Origin: Marinomonas fungiae
GTDB lineage: Bacteria > Pseudomonadota > Gammaproteobacteria > Pseudomonadales > Marinomonadaceae
Length of the DNA: 64,000 bases
Reading direction: 5' to 3'
Assembly (NCBI RefSeq): GCF_001418205.1
Contig: NZ_LIQF01000005.1
Span: forward strand, 1 to 64,000
Shown here: one piece after another, positions 15,463 through 24,645 of the stretch
Layout of the letters: each line of letters opens with the position of its first letter
How positions within the stretch are numbered: the stretch's first letter is position 1
Notes under the pieces: generated by a model
The model's input: only the letters and a program-made list of their open reading frames with translations
Told to the model about the DNA's origin: nothing
Database searches by the model: none
Position numbers and translations under genes: made by a program

Positions 15463-16431
15463 TTAGTACTTACTTGGTAAAGCCTGCATCGCCTCTTTCC
15501 AAGCATCATCAATTGGCGCCTCTAAAACCAGCTTTTCACCGCCGTAGTCAATTTCCAGCATGGCCGCGTGCAAACACAAACGCTTAAAACCAAGTTGCTT
15601 AGCCTCAGCGTTCGCTTCATTCGGCGCGTACTTATCATCACCTACGATTGGATAACCTGCAAATTGAGCATGCACACGAATTTGATGTGTACGCCCAGTT
15701 ACAGGCTCACACTCTATTAATGTGTAACCGTCGAAAGCTCGCAAAACTTTAAAGCGCGTTAAAGACTCCTTGCCATCTGGATGAACCCTCACCACACGCT
15801 CGCCAGATTTTAATTCGTTTTTTAATAGTGGCGCATTCACTTGCAACTTGCGCTTTGGCCAAGAACCGATCACCAAAGCATTATAGGTCTTTTGCACACC
15901 CTCTTTTTCACGCAGCGCCTCATGCAACATTTTTAACACACTGCGTTTTTTTGCAACCATAATCAGACCAGAGGTATCTCGATCCAATCGATGAACAAGC
16001 TCAATGAATTTCTCCTGTGGACGCATTTGACGCACCACCTCCACCAAGCCAAAACTCAAACCACTGCCACCATGCACTGCCAGACCAGATGGTTTGTTAA
16101 TAACAATCAGTCCTTTATCCTCGTACACAATGCGACTTTCAATCTCTTGTTTAAGACCATCCGCAACCGTTGGCTTATCACTTGGCTCTGCCACTACAAT
16201 CGGTGCAATACGAATTACATCTTCGCTGCTCAGACGAAAATCTGGCTTAATTCGCTTCTTATTGACACGGATCTCACCTTTTCGTAGCAAATTGTAGATT
16301 TTTCCTTTCGGCACTCCTTTTAGAAAGGTTACCAAAAAATTGTCGATACGTTGGCCATGATTGTTTTCATCAATCGTCACAAATCGCACCTGTGGGCGCT
16401 CTACTGCGCCATTATTTTCACTTGCTGCCAA
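15463..16431 (-). CDS. rluC: 23S rRNA pseudouridine synthase (955/2504/2580)
   Basis: This 322-residue RluA-family enzyme has an N-terminal S4 RNA-binding domain (about 22-80: QRIDNFLVTFLKGVPKGKIY, KGEIRVNKKR) and a catalytic domain with HRLDRDTSGLIMVAKK containing the essential aspartate. GRTHQIRVHAQFAGYPIVGD lies further down. RluC modifies three uridines in the large subunit rRNA. Identification as RluC rather than RluD rests on the S4 domain style and its position divergent from rne, as in E. coli and Pseudomonas. The apparent start is TTG at 16431, with AGGA 10 nt upstream; no better ATG is present. Confidence 0.93.
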   Translation of the reverse strand: MAASENNGAVERPQVRFVTIDENNHGQRIDNFLVTFLKGVPKGKIYNLLRKGEIRVNKKRIKPDFRLSSEDVIRIAPIVVAEPSDKPTVADGLKQEIESRIVYEDKGLIVINKPSGLAVHGGSGLSFGLVEVVRQMRPQEKFIELVHRLDRDTSGLIMVAKKRSVLKMLHEALREKEGVQKTYNALVIGSWPKRKLQVNAPLLKNELKSGERVVRVHPDGKESLTRFKVLRAFDGYTLIECEPVTGRTHQIRVHAQFAGYPIVGDDKYAPNEANAEAKQLGFKRLCLHAAMLEIDYGGEKLVLEAPIDDAWKEAMQALPSKY

Positions 16432-16861
16432 AAGATTGGTTTCCTATGTAATTGAAGCACTTAGATTTTACTGTTATATTCAAAACCGCAGAGGGTAAGA
16501 GGCAACAGAAAGCCTCGAAGAATCAATTGTAACGAATGAAAAGCCATAACCAAAGCGACACTTTGGTCATTTCTTACCTCTGAGCTAAAAGTTAATTTTT
16601 ATATAATAAACCGCATGAATCAGTGAATCGGTTCATGGGTGTAACAGTTTACCATTGAAGACGCTTTCAAGATCAGCACCTTTCATGTTGACCGATAGTT
16701 GAAACACGCATTACAGCAACACAGAAAAGAGCGACGCCATCCCAACAAACGGGCATTAGTGGTGAGCCTGTAAATTGTGACTGAATCGCGACAGCCCCTT
16801 CAAAAAATCGTTATAGCTCATGAGCTTAGCATTCTCTGAATCATTAAAAAGAGTCACTTAA
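16432..16861 (+). promoter_or_regulatory. rne: rne upstream region with candidate promoter and long 5' leader
   Basis: The 430-bp gap between divergent rluC and rne contains no credible ORF. A TATAAT box lies at 16602-16607 in AT-rich DNA without a clear -35; transcription from it would give a leader of about 245 nt. ACCAAAG (16549-16555) and CTTTGGT (16561-16567) form a small hairpin upstream. Long rne leaders in enterics carry stem-loops by which RNase E limits its own mRNA. Whether this leader does so cannot be read from sequence alone. Confidence 0.45.
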
Positions 16862-19800
16862 ATGATTAGAATGTTAATAAACGCAACTCAACAAGAAGAG
16901 TTGCGCGTCGCGTTAGTGGACGGGCAGCGCCTGTATGATCTAGATATCGAATCAGGATCACGCGAGCAAAAGAAAGCAAACATCTACAAAGGCAAAATCA
17001 CTCGTATTGAGCCGAGCCTAGAAGCCGCTTTCGTAGACTACGGCGCAGAACGCCACGGTTTCCTACCCTTAAAAGAAATCTCCAAAACTTACTTTTCTAA
17101 GAAATCCAACTCCGACGGTCGCATCAATATCAAAGATGTGTTGACGGAAGGTCAAGAAGTCATCGTTCAAGTTGATAAAGAAGAACGTGGCAACAAAGGC
17201 GCAGCCCTAACGACATTTGTCAGCTTAGCAGGCCGCTACCTTGTTTTGATGCCGAACAATCCTCGTGCTGGTGGCATATCTCGCCGCATCGATGGTGACG
17301 ATCGCACTCAACTTAAAGAAGCTATGTCAGGCCTAGAAGTGCCAGACAATGGTGGTTTAATTGTACGTACTGCTGGGGTAGGTCGATCCACCGAAGAACT
17401 TCAATGGGACTTGGATTACCTACAAACTCTATGGGATTCGATCACTAAAGCCGCGGCTGATCGCCCTGCTCCTTTCTTGATTTACCAAGAAAGCAACATC
17501 GTTATTCGTGCTATTCGTGATTACTTACGCGATGACATTGGCGAAGTTCTAATCGACGAAAAGAACGTTTACCAAGATGCCCTAAACTTTGTTATGCAGG
17601 TGATGCCACACTTCAAGAACCGCATCAAGCTGTACACTGAGCCAACCCCTTTATTCAACCGCTTTCAGATCGAAACTCAGATCGAAACGGCATTCCAACG
17701 TGAAGTGCGACTACCTTCAGGTGGCTCAATTGTTATTGACCCAACCGAGGCACTGGTTTCCATTGATATTAACTCTGCCCGCGCTACTAAGGGCGGCGAC
17801 ATCGAAGAAACCGCGCTACAAACTAACTTAGAAGCAGCAGACGAGATTGCTCGTCAATTGCGTCTACGTGACATCGGCGGCTTGGTGGTGATCGATTTCA
17901 TCGACATGACACCTGTGCGCAACCAAAAAGAAGTTGAAAACCGCATGAAAGCGGCTCTAGAAGCTGACCGCGCCCGCGTACAAATCGGTCGCATTTCACG
18001 CTTCGGCCTTCTAGAAATGTCTCGCCAACGTCTTCGTCCATCACTTGGCGAAACGAGTGGTATTGTATGTCCACGCTGTAACGGACAAGGTTTTATCCGT
18101 GACGTGGAATCTCTAGCACTTTCCGTACTTCGCCTAATCGAGGAAGAATGTGCCAAGGAACGCACCGCACAAATCCGTGCAATCCTACCTGTTTCAGTGG
18201 CGACCTTCCTGTTAAACGAGAAGCGCACCAACATTGCCAAGATCGAAAAACGCAACCACGTTCATATCATTTTGGTACCAAACCCACACATGGAAACACC
18301 ACACTTCCATGTAGAACGCATTCGTGATGACAACGAAATCATCGCACAAGACGACAGCAGCTACGCTTTGATTGAAGAGCCAGTACAACCTCCGTACGAA
18401 CCTCGTCAAGCGAGCGAGAATACACGTCAACAAGCAGCAGTAACCAGCATTGCACCAGCGCAACCAGCGCCAGCACCGGCTGCTCCGGAAGTGAAAGCAA
18501 CGGTTAAAAAACCTGGCTTCTTCAAGCGCCTATTTAATGCCCTGTTTGGCTCTTCCGAAGAGACAGTTGAACAAGAAACAACCTCTAAGAAAGAAGAGCA
18601 AAAGCCAGCCAATAAAGCGTCTTCTGATGAGCGTAAACCGCAACGCAATCGTCCACGTGGCGAGCGTCGCCCTTCTTCTCGCCAACAGGACAAAGAGCCA
18701 AAAGCGCGCCAGGAAAGCGAGCAAAAGCCTAAATCAACACGTCAATCACGCCGTGCTCAGGCACAAGCTCAAACAGAAGACACAACAGCCAAAGAAACGA
18801 CAAATCGCAACAAGCAGCGCGAGCAGTCAAATAAAGACGAGCAGCAAACCAAAGAACCAGCAACCAAGGTAAAAGCACGTCGTCCTGAGCCTGAGGTGAC
18901 TGAGCGCAAACGCGACCGTAATGACAACAAACGCCGTAATGGCAAGTTGAAAGCCGAAGTTGAGCTTGCTCAAGCCGAGGCCGAAGTAGAAGCAAAAGCC
19001 GTTGCGGAGCAGCTTGAAATCGCTAACAACGACACTCAAGACGGTAGCGAAGCCAATAGCAGTGAGCGCAAGCCACGCCGTTCGCGCCGCTCGCGTCGCA
19101 ACAACAATAAGTCTGAAGACTCTACTACAAACGCCGAAAGCAACAACACAGAAGAGCAGGCACCTGCTAAAGCTCCAAGCACAGAAGTTGCTGAAGAAAT
19201 AGTTGCCAACACTGAGCAGAAAGAAGCCCCTAAGGCCTCTACTCAAGCGCCAGAAGCTGAAGCTATTACTGAAGAGACGACAGTAGAAGCACAAGTTGTC
19301 GCTGAGCAACAACCAGCACAAGCTGAAAAGCCAAGCAAACCCAAAATGTCTGTTAAAGCAGGCATGAATAAGGTTGAGCCAGTAACCGAACCAGCTGAAG
19401 CAACAACAGAAGAAGCCCCAGCAAAAGCTGAGGAACCGAAAGTTGCTGAAGTTACCGAGCAAGCTGCGGAAGTTGTTAAAGCAGAAACCTCCAATGAAGA
19501 AACCCCTTCATCAGAAGTTGAAGCAGCATCTCAGACAGACACTAACACAGCTTTAGAAGCACCAGCTGTAGAAGAAAAAGCTGAGCCAACGGCAACGACA
19601 GAAACAACTGATGATGACGTTGTTGCTGCACAAAGCGCTCAAGTTGAGTCTGCTCAAACAACAGAAACAGTAGTAGAAACTGCTTCTACTACAGAGACTG
19701 AAAGCACAACGGAAGCAAGCACTGAAGATAACACTTCTGACCGTAAAATCCGTCAGCCTCGCCCTATTCGTGGTCGCAAAGCTGCGAAGCCTACAACCAG

Positions 19801-20002
19801 CGAAGAGAAAGCACCAGTGCAATTACCTAAAGCGCTAGTTGAACAGCAAGAAAAGGCGAAGCAAGAACTGCAAGAGAAGCGCGAGCAAGCCGCTCAACAG
19901 CGCCGCCAACGTCGCTCTGGTCGAGTCAAGAATGATCCTCGCCTAGAGCGTCAAGACAATGCAGCAACAGAAAGCACAGAAACAGAATCTGTTGCGGAAT
20001 AA
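16862..20002 (+). CDS. rne: Ribonuclease E
   Basis: RNase E is the main endoribonuclease for mRNA decay and rRNA/tRNA processing and the degradosome scaffold. The 1046-residue protein has the catalytic N-terminal half (about 1-515): S1 domain ([20 protein letters not shown]), 5'-sensor, the DNase-I-like domain with the magnesium aspartate in [10 protein letters not shown] and DFIDM, and the Zn-link Cys403-Pro-Arg-Cys406. From about 560 the protein is low-complexity and disordered. Arg-rich RNA-binding segments ([28 protein letters not shown]) alternate with a Glu/Ala/Thr-rich stretch (about 730-960) before a final basic tail. [14 protein letters not shown] (about 545) may be the membrane-targeting amphipathic helix. 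The strong terminator follows. Confidence 0.97.
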   Translation: MIRMLINATQQEELRVALVDGQRLYDLDIESGSREQKKANIYKGKITRIEPSLEAAFVDYGAERHGFLPLKEISKTYFSKKSNSDGRINIKDVLTEGQEVIVQVDKEERGNKGAALTTFVSLAGRYLVLMPNNPRAGGISRRIDGDDRTQLKEAMSGLEVPDNGGLIVRTAGVGRSTEELQWDLDYLQTLWDSITKAAADRPAPFLIYQESNIVIRAIRDYLRDDIGEVLIDEKNVYQDALNFVMQVMPHFKNRIKLYTEPTPLFNRFQIETQIETAFQREVRLPSGGSIVIDPTEALVSIDINSARATKGGDIEETALQTNLEAADEIARQLRLRDIGGLVVIDFIDMTPVRNQKEVENRMKAALEADRARVQIGRISRFGLLEMSRQRLRPSLGETSGIVCPRCNGQGFIRDVESLALSVLRLIEEECAKERTAQIRAILPVSVATFLLNEKRTNIAKIEKRNHVHIILVPNPHMETPHFHVERIRDDNEIIAQDDSSYALIEEPVQPPYEPRQASENTRQQAAVTSIAPAQPAPAPAAPEVKATVKKPGFFKRLFNALFGSSEETVEQETTSKKEEQKPANKASSDERKPQRNRPRGERRPSSRQQDKEPKARQESEQKPKSTRQSRRAQAQAQTEDTTAKETTNRNKQREQSNKDEQQTKEPATKVKARRPEPEVTERKRDRNDNKRRNGKLKAEVELAQAEAEVEAKAVAEQLEIANNDTQDGSEANSSERKPRRSRRSRRNNNKSEDSTTNAESNNTEEQAPAKAPSTEVAEEIVANTEQKEAPKASTQAPEAEAITEETTVEAQVVAEQQPAQAEKPSKPKMSVKAGMNKVEPVTEPAEATTEEAPAKAEEPKVAEVTEQAAEVVKAETSNEETPSSEVEAASQTDTNTALEAPAVEEKAEPTATTETTDDDVVAAQSAQVESAQTTETVVETASTTETESTTEASTEDNTSDRKIRQPRPIRGRKAAKPTTSEEKAPVQLPKALVEQQEKAKQELQEKREQAAQQRRQRRSGRVKNDPRLERQDNAATESTETESVAE

Positions 20003-20030
20003 CGCTTTCACTTTGCTCCTGCGACAAGAC

Positions 20031-20066
20031 AAAAAGCCAGCTAAGAAATTCTTAGCTGGCTTTTTT
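20031..20066 (+). terminator. Terminator after rne
   Basis: AAAAAGCCAGCTAAG (20031-20045) and CTTAGCTGGCTTTTTT (20051-20066) form a 15-bp stem with a T-run. The A-run on the other side could also serve murI on the minus strand. Confidence 0.92.
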
Positions 20067-20112
20067 AATACTATTTTAAATGAGCTAATAAGACTCTATC
20101 GAAGATTAAAGC

Positions 20113-20910
20113 TTAGAGGTCGATTACCGTCACAGCACCTAAGGCAGGCGTAGCCCAATACGCTAAAGCTGCTTTTGCCTCACCATCCATATTGGTCAAT
20201 ATGGATAAATTACCAATCTGAAAGACTTGTGGCGCCGTCAGATCATTGTCAGTCTCAGAAGCCAACAAACGTAACACCTGTGCGGTAACCCCCTTACTCG
20301 GCTCGACAATCACCACCTCTGACAGCACATCATCAAACATTTCTTTTATCAAAGGATAATGCGTACAGGCAAGCACTAAGGTATCGGACTGATTTTGATG
20401 AACCAGCCCCGCAATACGTTCAACTTCAACACGAACCTTATCAAGGGAATGCGGCATTGAGTCAATCAAAGATGCCAATGTCTCGCTGGCTAGGATTGAA
20501 ACTTCTGTGTCAAAGCGCCACGTATCTATCAGGTCATTCAATCGGCGGCTTTTACTGGTCGCCAATGTCGCCAATACTGTCACACGCTTACGCAAACTGC
20601 GGCTACATGCTGGCTTAACAGCAGGCTCCACCCCAACAACAGGAAGTTTTGCCACAGCTCTTAAATCCGTAATCCCAGCAACCGTTGCCGTGTTGCAAGC
20701 CACCACCATTAAATGGCAGCCTTGCTCAGTAAAGTACTGAGCAATTCTAATTAATCGTTGAGTGATGAATTCATTAGATTGGGCTCCGTAAGGAGCATAG
20801 GCTTGATCTGCAAAGTAGAGCAAATCCGCATGAGGTAAGGCCGAGTGAATTGACTGAAGGATGGTCAACCCACCCGCTCCAGAATCCATAACACCAATTT
20901 TTACTGACAC
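20113..20910 (-). CDS. murI: Glutamate racemase
   Basis: MurI makes D-glutamate for peptidoglycan. The 265-residue cytoplasmic enzyme has the N-terminal MDSGAGGLTIL with the conserved Asp-Ser, VACNTATVAG with the first catalytic cysteine, and LACTHYPLI with the second. It is the last gene of the comEC-to-murI operon and overlaps murB by 10 bp, so two consecutive cell-wall precursor genes are translationally coupled. In many Pseudomonas genomes murI lies elsewhere, so this pairing is a local trait. Confidence 0.95.
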   Translation of the reverse strand: MSVKIGVMDSGAGGLTILQSIHSALPHADLLYFADQAYAPYGAQSNEFITQRLIRIAQYFTEQGCHLMVVACNTATVAGITDLRAVAKLPVVGVEPAVKPACSRSLRKRVTVLATLATSKSRRLNDLIDTWRFDTEVSILASETLASLIDSMPHSLDKVRVEVERIAGLVHQNQSDTLVLACTHYPLIKEMFDDVLSEVVIVEPSKGVTAQVLRLLASETDNDLTAPQVFQIGNLSILTNMDGEAKAALAYWATPALGAVTVIDL

Positions 20911-21938
20911 TGAGCGGCTCCTAGTAACACCGGCTCACGCTCTAATTCAACGCCAAATATTTCTAAAACAGAACCTTTAATCCGCCGTTCAAGATCCAAC
21001 AAAGCATTCGCCTTATCGCAATCATAGTTCACCAGCACCAGCGCCTGCTTTTCATAAACACCCACACCATGATCGCGATAGCCCTTCCAGCCTGCCTGAT
21101 CATTTAACCAACCAGCCGCCAATTTCCAGCCCCCATCTTGCTCAAACGCCACCAAATTGGGAAATTGAGCCTTAATGGCATGATAAGTATCAGCATCTAC
21201 TACTGGGTTTTTGAAAAAACTACCCGAGTTGGCGATCTCTAAAGGATCCGGCAACTTACTACGACGCACCTCACAAACCGCCTCGAAGACCTCGCGAATA
21301 CCTGCACCGTCTGGCACAACATTTTTCAAGCCGCCGTATTCAAGCATTAAGCTAGGTTGTTTTTGCAAGTGCAAGGTAACAGAAGTGATGATATAGCGAT
21401 CGCGCCACTCTTGTTTAAAGCGCGATTCACGATAACCAAAGGCACACTCGCCGGGCGACAAAATCTGCTCCGTCAGATCGCTAAGGTCGAACACTTTAAT
21501 GGAGCTAATCGCATCCTTAACTTCGACACCGTAAGCACCGATGTTTTGTACCGGTGCCGCACCGACAGTACCTGGGATTAAAGCGAGGTTTTCAATGCCA
21601 CCTAACCCCTGCTCTACAGCCCAAACCACACTTTCGTGCCATACCTCACCTGCACCAAACTCGACTTCAACATGAGATGCCGACTCAGCCAAGCGGCTAA
21701 TGCCTTTCATACGATTGATTAACACCAACCCTGACACATCACCTTGCAGCAAAAGGTTACTTCCACCACCTAAGGTGGTGATCGACAATGCCTTATACCG
21801 GGCCCAAGCAACCGCATCAACCAGCTGCTCGACGGATTCAATCAGAGCAAAATATTCAGCCTGATAATCAAAACGAAATGTGTTGTAAGGCTGTAATGAA
21901 ATATGTTGCTGAATAAACTCTGGGCGGTCATCAATCAT
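20901..21938 (-). CDS. murB: UDP-N-acetylenolpyruvoylglucosamine reductase
   Basis: MurB is the FAD-dependent, NADPH-using reductase that completes UDP-MurNAc. The 345-residue protein is the type I form. The PCMH-type FAD domain has TTLGGGSNLLL, LALIPGTVGAAPVQNIGAYGVE and FGYRESRFK; the C-terminal part has the catalytic serine region ANSGSFFKNPVV and a conserved glutamate near the end (LEREPVLLG). Overlaps: 8 bp with the phosphatase gene upstream and 10 bp with murI downstream. Confidence 0.96.
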   Translation of the reverse strand: MIDDRPEFIQQHISLQPYNTFRFDYQAEYFALIESVEQLVDAVAWARYKALSITTLGGGSNLLLQGDVSGLVLINRMKGISRLAESASHVEVEFGAGEVWHESVVWAVEQGLGGIENLALIPGTVGAAPVQNIGAYGVEVKDAISSIKVFDLSDLTEQILSPGECAFGYRESRFKQEWRDRYIITSVTLHLQKQPSLMLEYGGLKNVVPDGAGIREVFEAVCEVRRSKLPDPLEIANSGSFFKNPVVDADTYHAIKAQFPNLVAFEQDGGWKLAAGWLNDQAGWKGYRDHGVGVYEKQALVLVNYDCDKANALLDLERRIKGSVLEIFGVELEREPVLLGAAQCQ

Positions 21939-22386
21939 AAAGATGATCCAAAAAGTCGTTACTGATCATCATGAGCTGATTTCTCATGTCTTCAAAACCT
22001 TGATCACCGCCATAGTAGGGATCACCCACTTCACCAAAATCTACAGCATCACGATACCGTCCAAACATCACTACCTTAGCATGACATTGAGCAGGCTTAA
22101 TGCGCTGTAAATTGACAAGATTCTCTGCATCCATTGCCACAACCCAATCGAAGCGGTCGAAGTCTGACAGCGTCACTTGTCGTGCACGCTGATGACTAAT
22201 ATCAATACCAGCGCTTTTCAGAGCTCGAATCGAACGTGCATCCGGCAATTTACCAATATGGTAAGCAGCCGTCCCCGCAGAATCGACAGAGATATCTAGA
22301 CCTTTCTGTTGCGCAAAATGCTCTAAAATGCCTTGCGCAGCAGGCGAGCGGCAAATATTACCTAAACAAACCGTCAGTACTTTCAT
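21931..22386 (-). CDS. Low-molecular-weight protein-tyrosine phosphatase
   Basis: This 151-residue phosphatase starts MKVLTVCLGNICRSPAAQG; CLGNICRS is the C(X)5R-S catalytic loop, and DPYYGGDQGFEDM near the C-terminus contains the general-acid aspartate. Relatives regulate exopolysaccharide tyrosine kinases or act as housekeeping phosphatases. No BY-kinase or polysaccharide genes are visible here. Its place between ycaR and murB is conserved in Pseudomonas-like operons, although kdsB, usually between ycaR and this gene, is absent. The target is unknown. Confidence 0.9.
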   Translation of the reverse strand: MKVLTVCLGNICRSPAAQGILEHFAQQKGLDISVDSAGTAAYHIGKLPDARSIRALKSAGIDISHQRARQVTLSDFDRFDWVVAMDAENLVNLQRIKPAQCHAKVVMFGRYRDAVDFGEVGDPYYGGDQGFEDMRNQLMMISNDFLDHLYD

Positions 22387-22389
22387 TGC

Positions 22390-22578
22390 TTATTTGTCGT
22401 CAAGACGCTCTTCAGCTGTCAAAGTACGAGCCTCAGTCTCTAATAACACAGGAATACCATCGCGCACTGGGTAAGCCATACCGCCCATTTTACTAATCAG
22501 CTCAGTACCATCTTCACTTAGCGTCAATGGCGCCTTGGTCACTGGACAAACTAAAATCTCTAACAATGCTTTATTCAT
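22390..22578 (-). CDS. YcaR/Trm112-like small protein
   Basis: This 62-residue protein of the UPF0434/YcaR family contains [26 protein letters not shown] and a short acidic tail. It is related to Trm112 zinc-ribbon proteins, although most zinc ligands are missing; only one cysteine remains. It is encoded beside lpxK in most gammaproteobacteria, and its molecular function is unknown. It overlaps the lpxK end by 8 bp and is followed after 3 bp by the phosphatase gene. Confidence 0.88.
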   Translation of the reverse strand: MNKALLEILVCPVTKAPLTLSEDGTELISKMGGMAYPVRDGIPVLLETEARTLTAEERLDDK

Positions 22579-23602
22579 AATCCTGATTCTTCTGTTGTAT
22601 TACTGCTTTTAAACGTGCACTAAGTGCCCGTACAAATTCTTCTGGTAACTCCAGCTGGGCCGCCACGTACCACCAATCATCAGCAGCACTGGCAAAGCTT
22701 TCAACTTTTACTGCGTCTTTCTCTGTCATCACTACTGAACAGCTGGCGCTTAAATCATCACGCTTATATGCATGATGATCAGCAAAAAAACGCGTTTCCA
22801 CCGGTTGTTTCAAACCACTTGCTTTAAGAGATGTCATAAAGCGATCGGGATTTCCGATCCCTGCTATCACCATCCACTGCTTCTCTGAAAGGGCATCCAG
22901 CGATAGCGTCTTAGTACTTTCGACCAGATGAACTATACTCGCCAGATGTAAGCCGCCATGGAAGCAAGGTGTACTTGTTATGACAGGTGCAGGCTTGCCA
23001 ATAGCGAAAACAAAATCTGCTTCGTTAAGTCGCGCTGCCGGTTCACGTAACGGCCCGACCGGCAATAGCATTCCATTACCTAAACCACGCTCAGCATCCA
23101 CCATAACAATCTCTATATCACGGCCCATTGCATAATGCTGTAATCCGTCATCACTAATGATCACATCAACACTGTTCAACAGTTCTAAAGCTTGAATGGC
23201 TTCAGCGCGTTTGATAGAGACTGCAACTGGGCACTGAGTTCGGCGATACAGCATTAGAGGCTCATCGCCGACTTCTGCCGCTAAAGAGTGCTCTGCAACA
23301 ATTACAGGCTGATTGCTTTCGCGTTTATGACCACGAGTTACAATACCCGGGCGATAACCTATTTGCTTTAGCAGAGTCGCTAAGGCAATAACCATGGGGG
23401 ATTTGCCTGTGCCACCAACCGTGATATTACCCACCACAATTACAGGTAACTTAGACTGATAACTTTGATGCTGACGCTTACTTAAAAACCGTTGGCGTTT
23501 ACTAAAAACAATCGGCGTGGTTAGCAACAACAAAGGCGCCAAACACCAAGTCCAACCTAGCTTGCTGTACCAAGAGCGAGAGAGAGAGCGCTCTAAACTC
23601 AC
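22571..23602 (-). CDS. lpxK: Tetraacyldisaccharide 4'-kinase
   Basis: LpxK phosphorylates the 4' position of the lipid A disaccharide at the inner membrane. The 343-residue protein has an N-terminal hydrophobic anchor (about 14-32: [19 protein letters not shown]). The P-loop is [20 protein letters not shown], the conserved [10 protein letters not shown] follows, and the C-terminal half includes AGIGNPDRF and VMTEKDAVK. It overlaps exbD by ATGA (4 bp) and ycaR by 8 bp, so the operon is tightly coupled. Confidence 0.95.
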   Translation of the reverse strand: MSLERSLSRSWYSKLGWTWCLAPLLLLTTPIVFSKRQRFLSKRQHQSYQSKLPVIVVGNITVGGTGKSPMVIALATLLKQIGYRPGIVTRGHKRESNQPVIVAEHSLAAEVGDEPLMLYRRTQCPVAVSIKRAEAIQALELLNSVDVIISDDGLQHYAMGRDIEIVMVDAERGLGNGMLLPVGPLREPAARLNEADFVFAIGKPAPVITSTPCFHGGLHLASIVHLVESTKTLSLDALSEKQWMVIAGIGNPDRFMTSLKASGLKQPVETRFFADHHAYKRDDLSASCSVVMTEKDAVKVESFASAADDWWYVAAQLELPEEFVRALSARLKAVIQQKNQDYE

Positions 23603-24021
23603 TGACCATCCTCTCTTTGAGCAGTATGGGCCAACTTAGAAATACCAAGCTGCGCGGCAGCGTCATAGACCTTCATTACCATATCATAGGAAGCCTGCGC
23701 GTCCGCGGTGATGATTAGCGGTCGATCATAATTATTATTAAACGTTTCTTTTAAACCTTGCACCAAGGTATCAATGCGCTCATTGATCAAAGATTGCCCA
23801 TTAATCACAAACTGCCCATCTCGTGTAATTGTCACCTCAACAGGGTTCTGAGTGGTAATGGAAGGGGCACCATTAGACGCCGTAGGCAAATCAATGGTCA
23901 GATCGGTCGTCTGTTTAAAGGTTGTGCTGACCATAAAAAAGATCAGCAGCAGAAACACCACATCAATCAATGGTGTAAGATTAATGCTGATGTCTTCTAG
24001 TTTCTGTCTGCGAAATTTCAA
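23599..24021 (-). CDS. exbD: ExbD/TolR-family energy-transducing protein
   Basis: This 140-residue single-span inner-membrane protein has a short cytoplasmic N-terminus, a helix at about 15-37 (ISINLTPLIDVVFLLLIFFMV) carrying the proton-relevant aspartate (LIDVV), and a periplasmic domain. It works with the ExbB homologue encoded 12 bp upstream to convert proton flow into motion. The lpxK-linked ExbBD pair is conserved in gammaproteobacteria, and its client is not well defined; a TonB gene is not present here. A second set, TolQR, is encoded at 40.2-41.3 kb. Confidence 0.9.
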   Translation of the reverse strand: MKFRRQKLEDISINLTPLIDVVFLLLIFFMVSTTFKQTTDLTIDLPTASNGAPSITTQNPVEVTITRDGQFVINGQSLINERIDTLVQGLKETFNNNYDRPLIITADAQASYDMVMKVYDAAAQLGISKLAHTAQREDGQ

Positions 24022-24033
24022 TGGGGAGCCCCG

Positions 24034-24645
24034 CTATTCTTTGCCATCGGCATTGAGCACATCGATCAACTTAGTTGATTGCTGCTCCATGTTCACCACG
24101 ACCTCGTCGATACGACGCACAAAATAACGATGAAAAACCAGTGCTGGAATCGCCACAACCAAGCCTGCAGCTGTAGTAATCAGGGCTTCAGAAATGCCGC
24201 CAGCCAATAATTGAGTATTGCCAGCCCCCTGTTCCATCAAGACATTAAAGACTTTAATCATACCCACAACAGTCCCTAGCAAACCGATCAGAGGCGAAAT
24301 CGCAGCAATCGTCCCTAAGGTGCTCATGAAACGTTCTAATTCATGAATAACATGGTTAGCCGCTTCTTGAATGCTTTCTTTCATTGCACGACGACCATGC
24401 TTTGAATTTAATAAACCAGCCGCAAAAATAAAACTTAGGCCAGATTGAGACTGCATAGTACGAATGTAGTCGAGCGTCATTCGATCTTCCCGCAGGCGAG
24501 CCAACACATCAGATAACAATGATCTTGGCGCCACTCGGTTATTACGCAATGTCCAAAAGCGTTCCAGAACAATTGCAAGCGTAAGAATAGAACAAAGCAA
24601 CAGTGGCCACATAAAGAAACCACCTGATTTAAAAAGCTCTAACAC
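24034..24645 (-). CDS. exbB: ExbB/TolQ/MotA-family proton channel protein
   Basis: This 203-residue inner-membrane protein has three membrane helices: near 8-28 (FKSGGFFMWPLLLCSILTLA), and two in the C-terminal half around GTIAAISPLIGLLGTVVGMI and ALITTAAGLVVAIPALVFHRYF. The two latter segments form the conserved MotA/TolQ/ExbB core. It pairs with the following ExbD. GTG 24645 is preceded by GGGAGG at good spacing and is a better start than the TTG at 24663. With this start the gene overlaps the comEC 3' end by 17 bp. Confidence 0.9.
   Translation of the reverse strand: MLELFKSGGFFMWPLLLCSILTLAIVLERFWTLRNNRVAPRSLLSDVLARLREDRMTLDYIRTMQSQSGLSFIFAAGLLNSKHGRRAMKESIQEAANHVIHELERFMSTLGTIAAISPLIGLLGTVVGMIKVFNVLMEQGAGNTQLLAGGISEALITTAAGLVVAIPALVFHRYFVRRIDEVVVNMEQQSTKLIDVLNADGKE

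Noticed and set aside
18827-19462. Long minus-strand frame (211 codons) inside rne
   Set aside because: It is antisense to the low-complexity Glu/Ala/Lys-rich tail, which by base composition leaves the opposite strand open and Phe/Leu/Ser-rich. It is a shadow frame.
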